Positions 53,074 to 59,381 of a DNA stretch of 64,000 nt are shown one piece after another. This stretch comes from Leucobacter ruminantium. GTDB taxonomy: Bacteria; Actinomycetota; Actinomycetes; Actinomycetales; Microbacteriaceae. The stretch's first letter is position 1; the number at the start of each line of letters is the position of its first letter. The notes under the pieces were generated by a model. It saw only the letters and a list, made by a program, of their open reading frames with translations. It was not told the origin of the DNA and did not search any database. Location: contig NZ_JAGDYL010000015.1 of assembly GCF_017565705.1 (NCBI RefSeq), forward strand, positions 35,316 through 99,315, read 5' to 3'. A program made the translations under genes and the position numbers.

Positions 53074-53873
53074 GAGACGCCTCCCTCCGCGAGGGATCGC
53101 GCCGATCCCTCACCCTCATGACGGCCTCGATGGCGAGTCGCCTCCCCGGCCCGGTTCCCAGACTCGATCACCGCGAGGAAGGCGGTCTCGGGATCTCGCG
53201 CGCCGGTGGTCTCGAGCAGTTCGTCAGGAGTCGTGTCGGCGACGACCGCGCCGTCGCGCAGCAGCAGGAGTCGGTCGCAGCGCAGCGCCTCGTCCATGAC
53301 GTGGCTGCTCACGATGAGAGCGGCCCCCTCGCCCGCGAGCCGCTCGAACAGATCCCACAGCTCGGCGCGCAGGACGGGGTCGAGACCCACCGTCGGCTCG
53401 TCGAGCACGATCACCTCGGGGGCGCCGAGCAGCGCCGCGGCGAGCGAGACGCGGCCTCGCTGCCCTCCGCTCAGCGACTCGACCCGCTGCCCGGCGCGGT
53501 CGCGGAGGCCGACGAGTTCGGCGACGCGCTCGGCATCGCCGCGGGGTGCCCCGAGAGCGCGGGCGAAGAAGCGCAGGTTCTGCATCACCGTCAGGTCGTC
53601 GTAGACCGATGCCGCCTGCGTGGCGTAGGCGACGCGGGTGCGAAGCTCGCGGCTGCCGGCTGGGAGACCGAGCACGCGCACCTCGCCACGTCCGCCGCGC
53701 GCGGCCTGCGCACCGACGATCGAGCGCAGGAGCGTGGTCTTGCCGCAGCCCGAGGGGCCGAGCACCCCGGTCACCTCGCCCGCGCGGATCGCGAGGTCGA
53801 GCCCGTCGAAGACGGTTCGCCTTCCCCTCCGCACGGTGAGGCCCGAGACCTCGACCGCCAATTTATTCATCAT
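53070..53873 (-). CDS. ABC transporter ATP-binding protein (ABC-2 exporter type)
   Basis: The 267-residue ATPase is intact: Walker A GPSGCGKTT (residues 39-47), Q-loop YATQAASVYDDLT, signature ESLSGGQRGR, Walker B VIVLDEPTVGLDP and switch His in SSHVMDEA. It is of the DrrA/Ybh type that pairs with ABC-2 permeases. The final 25 residues are a charged tail coded in part by GAGGGATC DNA. It starts at ATG 53873, or 53870, behind a short AT-rich promoter region with an ATTCAT-N6-ATGAAT inverted repeat. The permease gene follows with a 4-bp overlap. Confidence 0.9.
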   Translation of the reverse strand: MMNKLAVEVSGLTVRRGRRTVFDGLDLAIRAGEVTGVLGPSGCGKTTLLRSIVGAQAARGGRGEVRVLGLPAGSRELRTRVAYATQAASVYDDLTVMQNLRFFARALGAPRGDAERVAELVGLRDRAGQRVESLSGGQRGRVSLAAALLGAPEVIVLDEPTVGLDPVLRAELWDLFERLAGEGAALIVSSHVMDEALRCDRLLLLRDGAVVADTTPDELLETTGARDPETAFLAVIESGNRAGEATRHRGRHEGEGSARSLAEGGVS

Positions 53874-53882
53874 GCAATGAAT
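53865..53882. promoter_or_regulatory. inverted repeat at the ABC operon start
   Basis: ATTCAT-N6-ATGAAT spans the first codons of the ATPase gene and the AT-rich bases before it. The TetR protein encoded just upstream is a candidate ligand. Confidence 0.45.
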
Positions 53883-53980
53883 TTAAGTCGCGGCGCCGGA
53901 GATGTCAATCACCGCGCTGATTCGATCGGCCGATGAGCAGCGTCGCCGACCGCCACGGGCGAGGGATCGGCCTGGATCCC

Positions 53981-54042
53981 GAAATCGGGGACGCAAAAGG
54001 TCGTCTCGCGCCGCCATACCGACCGTATGCGTCCCCGAATTC
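53981..54042. terminator. hairpin after tetR
   Basis: Arms 53981-53995 and 54028-54042 pair in 14 of 15 positions (GAAATCGGGGACGCA against its complement), and the loop pairs again through GGTCG/CGACC. It lies between the tetR stop and the ABC operon on the minus strand. Confidence 0.65.
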
Positions 54043-54060
54043 CCGCGCGGGGCCGAGCCC

Positions 54061-54648
54061 TCAGTCGAAGAGGTAGCGCTGGATGGTCGGCCCGACCCGG
54101 GCCACCAGCTCGTCGATCGGTGCGTCGGCGATCGGCTTCACACCCAGCACGTAGCGGATCATGAGCATGCCCGCGATCTGCGAGGCGACGAGCTCCGCGC
54201 GCAGTTCCGCATCGGGCACGTCGAGTCGGCGCGCGACGCGCGGCAGCAGCTCCCGCGTGAGGAACCCGATGATCAGCGGCGAACCGACCTTGCCGCCCAC
54301 CGCGGTGCGCAGCAGCATGACGCCCCGGCGGCGCACGTCGTCGCGCTCGAACGACTCGAGCACGTAGCGCACGATGCGCTCGCCCACCTCGTCGCGCGGC
54401 CCGCTGAGGATGATCGGCACCACGACATCGGGTCGTAGCGGCACATCGGCCGCGTCGGCGAAGAGGTCGGCCTTCGTGCCGAAGTAGTGGTGCACGAGGG
54501 CGGAGTCGACCCCCGCACGAGCCGCGATCGAGCGGATGGTCGCCCCCTCGTAGCCCCGCTCGCCGAACTCCTCGATGGCGGCGGCGAGAATCCTCGACCG
54601 CGAATCGGTGCCGCCCTTCGGCCGCCCGCGTCCCCTCGGCTTCGTCAT
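54061..54648 (-). CDS. TetR-family regulator
   Basis: The 195-residue repressor has a basic N-terminus (KPRGRGRPKGG) and the TetR helix-turn-helix SRILAAAIEEFGERGYEGAT, IRSIAARAGVDSALVHHYFGTKADLF-like (GVDSALVHHYFG recognition helix), followed by the TetR_C_17-like ligand domain. Its ATG overlaps the stop of the membrane-protein gene by 4 bp (ATGA), so the two are translationally coupled. The ABC exporter lies directly downstream, and the TetR may control it. Confidence 0.9.
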   Translation of the reverse strand: MTKPRGRGRPKGGTDSRSRILAAAIEEFGERGYEGATIRSIAARAGVDSALVHHYFGTKADLFADAADVPLRPDVVVPIILSGPRDEVGERIVRYVLESFERDDVRRRGVMLLRTAVGGKVGSPLIIGFLTRELLPRVARRLDVPDAELRAELVASQIAGMLMIRYVLGVKPIADAPIDELVARVGPTIQRYLFD

Positions 54649-55271
54649 GGCGTCGGACCGTCCGATGCCGCAGGAGCAGGGGCGGGGGCAGTCGCGGGGG
54701 CAGTCGCGGTCGCATTCCGCGAGGGATCCGGCGATCCCTCGTCCTTCCCCGCCGCGGGCCGCGCGCGCAGCAGCCTGAGCACGGCCCAGAACCCCAACGT
54801 GCCGAGCACCGCGCCGGCCGCGTACGGGGTGAGCAGACCGATCAGGAAGTCGGGCGTCCACGACCGCACCCCGCCCCAGAAGAGACCGAAGTAGCAGAGC
54901 ACGAATCCCGCGCCGGCGTGCAGCACTGCGAACGGCCCGAGCGCGGCGATGAGCAGCTCGTCGCGCAGGCGCCCGACAGCGGCCGGGCGCGACGCGTCGA
55001 GCACTCGGGCCGCGCACGCGGTGATCGCCGCCGCGATGACGCCTCCGACGGCGTAGCGGATCGCGGCGCTCGTCTCGCACGACACCGTGATCCCGCCCAT
55101 GCCGACGCTGCACGAGACCAGACCGCCCTGGTTGAGCTCGAATCTGATGGCGGCCACGACGCGGTCGAGCAGCACGACGGCGACAATGACGGGCGCGACG
55201 GGCACGAGCAGTGCGGCGAAGCGCAGCAGGGCCGGGATCCCTCGCCCGCTCCGTTCATGCCTTCGTCCCAC
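54645..55271 (-). CDS. four-helix membrane protein coupled to TetR, unknown function
   Basis: The 208-residue product has four hydrophobic helices (about residues 16-38, 70-90, 105-130 and 140-165) and an Ala/Pro/Thr-rich C-terminal tail of 35 residues. A loop with two Cys (SCSVGMGGITVSCET) lies between helices 1 and 2, probably outside. The GTG at 55271 has no ribosome site but TAGGGT lies 6 nt upstream. It overlaps tetR by 4 bp. No family is recognised. Confidence 0.75.
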   Translation of the reverse strand: MGRRHERSGRGIPALLRFAALLVPVAPVIVAVVLLDRVVAAIRFELNQGGLVSCSVGMGGITVSCETSAAIRYAVGGVIAAAITACAARVLDASRPAAVGRLRDELLIAALGPFAVLHAGAGFVLCYFGLFWGGVRSWTPDFLIGLLTPYAAGAVLGTLGFWAVLRLLRARPAAGKDEGSPDPSRNATATAPATAPAPAPAASDGPTP

Positions 55272-55277
55272 GCCCTC

Positions 55278-55283
55278 ACCCTA
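55278..55283 (-). promoter_or_regulatory. leaderless -10 element for the membrane-protein/tetR operon
   Basis: TAGGGT on the minus strand ends 6 nt before the GTG at 55271. Confidence 0.4.
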
Positions 55284-55349
55284 CCCGGCGTCGGCGGCTC
55301 GTTCGGGTGGGGCGGCCCGTTCGGAGCCGGCAGCCCGTTCGGATCAGGC

Positions 55350-55414
55350 AGCTCATTCGGATCGAAAGGCCCGGATCGATCCGAACGACGTACCTGATCC
55401 GAATGAGGGATCGC
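55350..55414. repeat. 65-bp dispersed repeat, copy B
   Basis: This intergenic copy matches 51503-51567 in about 56 of 65 bases without gaps. TTCGGATC and GATCCGAA words in opposite orientation make it self-complementary. Further TTCGG-type words extend it to about 55300. Confidence 0.85.
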
Positions 55415-55480
55415 CCGATCCGCCGCACCACCCCGCAACCGCAGCCGCGGGCGGGACCGCGGGGTGAGAGAATGGAGCAC

Positions 55481-56806
55481 ATGTCTGCAGCCGCGAACGC
55501 CCCCCTCTCCATCGGCGACACCGTCGAACTCGACGTCACCGGCATCGCCCACGGCGGTGTGAGCGTCGCCCGCCACGAGGGGCGCGTCGTCTTCGTCGCC
55601 GACGCGATCCCCGGCGAGCGAGTGCGCGCCCGCGTCACCGACGCGAAGAAGAAGTCGTTCGCGCGCGCGGCGGTCGTCGAGGTGCTCGACGCCTCGCCCC
55701 ACCGCCGCGAGCACGTCTGGGCCGAGGCGTCCGTCGATCGCGATCTCGACGACCGGGCCGGCGGCGCGGAGTTCGGGCACATCGACCTCGCACACCAGCG
55801 TGCGCTCAAGGGCGAGGTGCTCGTCGATGCGATGCAGCGCTTCGGCGGCGTCGAGCTCGCGCCCGAGGACGACGACCCCGAGAGCATGCGCGAGCTGCTG
55901 ACCGAACTCGTCGAACCCACCGAGGGCGACGAGGAGCGCAACGGGCTCGGCTACCGCACCCGCGTGCGCCTGCACGTCGACCCCGAGACGGGCGCGGTGG
56001 GTCCCTACGCGGCCCGCAGCCGCCGGGTGATCTCCGTCGCCTCGCTGCCGCTCGCGACCGAGGGGATCAACCAGGTCGCTCCCCTCCACGAGCCGATGCC
56101 GGGCGTGACCACGGTCGACCTCATCGACCCCGCCGCTGACGACCCGCGCATGCTGCTCACGCTCGCAGGCGAGAAGGAGCGCGCCGGAGCGGGCGACGCG
56201 GTGCACGAGCTCGTCGAGGACCGCGGCTTCCTCGTGCGCGCCGGCGGCTTCTGGCAGGTGCACCGCGAGGCGCCCGCCGTGCTCTTCACCGCGGTGCGCG
56301 ACGCCGTCTCCGACCTCGTAGCCGACGGCCGATTCGACCCCGCGGCGGGCAACCTCGACCTCTACGGCGGCGCCGGCCTGCTCGCGGCCGCGATGGCCGA
56401 GGCCGTGGGCCCCGGCCTGAAGGTGACGACGGTCGAGGCGGAGCCCGGGGCCACCGACGACGCCGCAGAGAACCTGTCCGAGCTCGTGGGCGCGCTCGCT
56501 CTCACCTCGAAGGTCGATCGGCACCTCGCAGAGCTGCTGAAGTCGGCTGCTCCCGTGAGGGATCGGCTGCGCCGCGGCACCGTGGTGCTCGACCCGCCGC
56601 GCTCGGGCGCGGGCGGCGGCGTCATGGGTCAGCTGATCGAGCTCTCCCCCGCCAACGTGGTCTACGTGGCGTGCGACCCCGTTGCGCTCGCCCGCGACAC
56701 GAAGACGCTGCGCGAGGCCGGCTACGAGCTCACGGAGCTGCGGGCGTTCGACATCTTCCCGCACACGCACCACTTCGAGTCGCTGGCCGTCTTCCAGCGG
56801 GCCTAG
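55481..56806 (+). CDS. TRAM-domain class I RNA (uracil-5) methyltransferase, RlmD/TrmA type
   Basis: The 441-residue protein has a TRAM RNA-binding domain at its N-terminus (GDTVELDVTGIAHGGVSVARHEGRVVFV region, seen as GIAHGGVSVARHEGRV) and a SAM-dependent methyltransferase domain: LDLYGGAGLLAAAMA, LDPPRSGAGGG, and VYVACDPVALARD with the nucleophile Cys. It should methylate U in 23S rRNA or tRNA. The four Fe-S Cys of RumA-type enzymes are absent: the region reads VWAEASVDRDL and RAGGAEFGH where Cys residues would stand. ATG 55481 has GGAG 3 nt upstream; ATG 55472 is possible. Confidence 0.88.
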   Translation: MSAAANAPLSIGDTVELDVTGIAHGGVSVARHEGRVVFVADAIPGERVRARVTDAKKKSFARAAVVEVLDASPHRREHVWAEASVDRDLDDRAGGAEFGHIDLAHQRALKGEVLVDAMQRFGGVELAPEDDDPESMRELLTELVEPTEGDEERNGLGYRTRVRLHVDPETGAVGPYAARSRRVISVASLPLATEGINQVAPLHEPMPGVTTVDLIDPAADDPRMLLTLAGEKERAGAGDAVHELVEDRGFLVRAGGFWQVHREAPAVLFTAVRDAVSDLVADGRFDPAAGNLDLYGGAGLLAAAMAEAVGPGLKVTTVEAEPGATDDAAENLSELVGALALTSKVDRHLAELLKSAAPVRDRLRRGTVVLDPPRSGAGGGVMGQLIELSPANVVYVACDPVALARDTKTLREAGYELTELRAFDIFPHTHHFESLAVFQRA

Positions 56807-56880
56807 CGAGCGCCAGCGAGTCGAAATCGAGGAACTGCCCTCGGGTTTCGACTCGCTTCGCTCGCTCAACCAGCGGGACG
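56806..56880. repeat. REP-like hairpin between convergent genes
   Basis: An inverse copy (56806-56832) and a direct copy (56839-56880) of the element seen at 21047 face each other across AACTGC, giving an imperfect stem of about 27 bp with GCGAGTCGAAA against TTTCGACTCGC. It may also terminate the two converging transcripts. Confidence 0.78.
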
Positions 56881-56932
56881 TGCCTGTGCTCGCCCAGTAG
56901 GCTCGGGGCGCTAAGCGCCGGAGGGCGGGGCG

Positions 56933-57310
56933 CTACGGCGCGACGACGTGCACCACTCCCCGCATCTCGGGGTGGATCGAGCAGTCGTACTCGTAGTCGC
57001 CCTCCTCGGTGAAGCGGTGCGTATAGGTGCCCTCGGTGACGAGCTCGCTCACAAAGCTGCCGTCAGCGGCCACGACGTCGTGCTCGGCCGGGCCGAGGAA
57101 CTCCCAGCGCACCGCCTGATCGGGTGTGATCTGCACCTCGGCCGGTTCGTAGACGTTGTCGGTGACCCGCACCGTCACGACGGCCTTGACGTCTTCGTCC
57201 GAGGGCACCACGTCGGGCTTGCCCTGCGCGCAGCCGCCGAGGGCGAGCACGGCGCCGATCGCGAGCAGGGCCCCGCCGAGGAGGGCGCGGCGAGAGGAGC
57301 GATGTTGCAC
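56933..57310 (-). CDS. lipoprotein cupredoxin
   Basis: The 125-residue product begins with a lipoprotein signal peptide (RRALLGGALLAIG, lipobox LGGC), followed by a plastocyanin/azurin-type fold with the type 1 copper ligands: His in GPAEHDVV and the C-x2-H-x2-M cluster in YDCSIHPEMRG. It is an outer-face electron carrier. GTG 57310 is preferred, since AAAGG lies 8 nt upstream; the GTG at 57319 overlaps it. It follows lpdA by 12 bp, suggesting an operon. Confidence 0.9.
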   Translation of the reverse strand: MQHRSSRRALLGGALLAIGAVLALGGCAQGKPDVVPSDEDVKAVVTVRVTDNVYEPAEVQITPDQAVRWEFLGPAEHDVVAADGSFVSELVTEGTYTHRFTEEGDYEYDCSIHPEMRGVVHVVAP

Positions 57311-57322
57311 GTGGAACACCTT

Positions 57323-58756
57323 TCAGTGCTGGTGAAGCGCTCGGGCCGCGTCGGTGATGGCGCCCGTCATGGAGGGATAGACCGCGAAGGCCGAGGCCAC
57401 CTGGTCGACGGTGAGGCGGTGCTCGACGGCGAGCGCGAGCGAGAAGATCAGCTCGCTCGCGCGGTGCGACACGATCACGCCGCCGATCACGGTACCCGAA
57501 GCCTTCCAGGCGAAGAGCTTCACGAAGCCGTCGGTGAAGCCGATCATCTTGGCGCGCGGGTTCACGCTGAGCGGCACCGTGTGGGTGACGTGCTGCGCGA
57601 GCTCGGTGGCCTCCTCGAGGGTGCGCTCGGTCCAGCCGACCGTCGCGATCTCGGGGTAGGTGAAGACGTTCGCCGCGACGTTGCGCAGGTCGATCGGGCG
57701 CACGAAGTCGCCGAGCGCGTGCATGATCGCCGTGCGGCCCTGCATCGCAGCGACGGATGCGAGCGGGTAGAAGTCGGTGCAGTCGCCCGCGGCGTAGATC
57801 GACGGGATGGCGGTGCGTGCGACCTTGTTCACGCGGATGTGGCCGCTCTCGGTGAGCGAGACGCCCGCCTCCTCGAGTCCGAGCCCTGCCGTGTTCGGCA
57901 CCGAGCCCACGGCCATGAGGCAGTGCGATCCCTCGATCGTGCGTCCGTCCGCGAGGGTGACGAGCACGCCGTCGTCGGTGCGCACGACCGATTCGGCACG
58001 CGACTTCGACATGACCCGCATGCCGAGGCGGTTGAACTCGCGCTCGATGACCGCCGCGGCGTCGGGATCCTCACCCGGCAGCACCTGCTCGCGGCTGGAG
58101 ACGAGGGTGACCTCGGCTCCCAGGGTGCGGTAGGCGTTGGCGAACTCGGCGCCCGTGACGCCCGAGCCGACGACCACGAGGTGCTCGGGGATGGCGGGCA
58201 AGTTGTAGAGCTGCTTCCAGGTGAGGATGCGCTTGCCGTCGGGCTTCGCCGTCTCGAGCTCGCGCGGGCTCGCCCCGACGGCGACGACGATCGTGTCGGC
58301 CTCGATGCGGTCGAAGTCGGTGCCGCCCGCCGCGGTCGCGACGAGCACTGCGCCGTCGCCGTCGAGGCGCCCCTCCCCCTGCACGATGCGCACGCCGGCC
58401 TCTTCGAGCGAGCGGTGCATGTCGACCGACTGCGCCCCGGCCATCGCCAGCAGGCGCTTGTTGACCGCGGCGAGGTTGACGGCGATCTCGGGGCGCACGG
58501 CCTTGCCGTCGCCGCCGGGCACGAAGGCTTGCACGCCGAGCCGGCCGGAGTCGCGCACAGCCTGCGCTCCTCCGGCGGTCGCGATGAGGCTCTTCGACGG
58601 GACGACGTCGGTGAGCACGGCCGCCCCGCCGACCCCTGTCCGCTCGATCAGGGTGACGTCGGCGCCGAGCTGCGCTCCGGCGAGCGCCGCTTCGTAACCG
58701 CCGGGTCCGCCGCCGATGACGGCGATCCGATGCTTCCGCTCATATGCTTTCGCCAT
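57323..58756 (-). CDS. lpdA: NAD(P)H-quinone reductase, LpdA-like flavoprotein
   Basis: The 477-residue protein has the fold of dihydrolipoamide dehydrogenase: FAD site VIGGGPGGYEAALAG, NAD site VVVGSGVTGAEFANAY, and IYAAGDCTDFYPLASVA. The redox-active CxxxxC is missing: the segment reads GVGGAAVLTDVVPSKS, as in the mycobacterial quinone reductase LpdA (Rv3303c). It should therefore pass electrons from NAD(P)H to a quinone and not to a disulfide. The cupredoxin gene follows closely. The symbol rests on this resemblance. Confidence 0.9.
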   Translation of the reverse strand: MAKAYERKHRIAVIGGGPGGYEAALAGAQLGADVTLIERTGVGGAAVLTDVVPSKSLIATAGGAQAVRDSGRLGVQAFVPGGDGKAVRPEIAVNLAAVNKRLLAMAGAQSVDMHRSLEEAGVRIVQGEGRLDGDGAVLVATAAGGTDFDRIEADTIVVAVGASPRELETAKPDGKRILTWKQLYNLPAIPEHLVVVGSGVTGAEFANAYRTLGAEVTLVSSREQVLPGEDPDAAAVIEREFNRLGMRVMSKSRAESVVRTDDGVLVTLADGRTIEGSHCLMAVGSVPNTAGLGLEEAGVSLTESGHIRVNKVARTAIPSIYAAGDCTDFYPLASVAAMQGRTAIMHALGDFVRPIDLRNVAANVFTYPEIATVGWTERTLEEATELAQHVTHTVPLSVNPRAKMIGFTDGFVKLFAWKASGTVIGGVIVSHRASELIFSLALAVEHRLTVDQVASAFAVYPSMTGAITDAARALHQH

Positions 58757-58824
58757 GCACTCAGTCTAGTGAGGTCGAGGCGGGCGCGGTTCGGATCGGC
58801 GGCGGGCCGGTTCGCGAGGGATCC

Positions 58825-59238
58825 CTACGCGTGCTGCGACATCGCCTGCGTGGCGCCTGCAGCATAGTGCCGCCGCGAGATGCGGCGGTCGATGCGCCCC
58901 CAGCACTCCCGCATGACCGGCTGCTCCTCCGCCCCCATCCAGAGCTGCACGGAGCGGTCGACGTCGGAATCGACCCACAGCCACTCGTCGCACCAGGCGC
59001 GCACCGCGCGGGAGAGGCCTTCTCCCGGCTCGAGGCCGAGCGGCACGCGGTTCACCGACACGAGTTCAGGGGTCGGCAGGGATCCGACGGGCTCGTCGCT
59101 CTCGATCAGCACCTGGCCGTAGGCGCCCGCGGGGAGGGATGCGAGCCACGCCCTCAGCGCGGGCAGGTCGTCGCGCGTGCCCGCGGCGAGCGTCAGCTCA
59201 CCCACGGGATCGGGGGCGACGGGATCGAAGTTCTGCAC
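58825..59238 (-). CDS. SIP-domain protein (siderophore-interacting C-terminal type)
   Basis: The 137-residue protein resembles only the C-terminal NAD(P)H-binding half of siderophore-interacting ferric reductases: LTLAAGTRDDLPALRAWLASLP, GAYGQVLIES, QLWMGAEEQPVMRECWGRI, ISRRHYAAG. Full SIP proteins are about 280 residues with an FAD domain, which is absent here, so it is a stand-alone domain or a truncated relic. GTG 59238 has TAATAT 6 nt upstream, suggesting a leaderless message, and an iron-box-like site overlies the promoter. Confidence 0.72.
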   Translation of the reverse strand: MQNFDPVAPDPVGELTLAAGTRDDLPALRAWLASLPAGAYGQVLIESDEPVGSLPTPELVSVNRVPLGLEPGEGLSRAVRAWCDEWLWVDSDVDRSVQLWMGAEEQPVMRECWGRIDRRISRRHYAAGATQAMSQHA

Positions 59239-59266
59239 GCTCCCATATTAGGGCATCCTTACCTTC
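59239..59266 (-). promoter_or_regulatory. promoter with iron-box-like (DtxR/IdeR) site
   Basis: TAATAT on the minus strand (plus 59245-59250) ends 6 nt before the GTG. TTAGGGCATCCTTACCTTC (59248-59266) shares about 13 of 19 positions with the DtxR/IdeR consensus recalled from memory (TTAGGTTAGSCTAACCTAA). Confidence 0.55.
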
Positions 59267-59381
59267 ATCGGCTGAAAAATCTGAAAATGATTTCCGACAC
59301 CCCTCTGCGCCGATTGCCGCATGCGGCATCCGCGACGGCATAGGATCGTTGGTCAAGTACGCCCGCGAAAGGACGCCATCG

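Noticed and set aside
54649..55113. Long N-terminal extension of the tetR frame
   Set aside because: It overlaps the coupled membrane-protein gene in another frame; the basic KPRGRGRPKGG start and ATGA overlap mark the true beginning.
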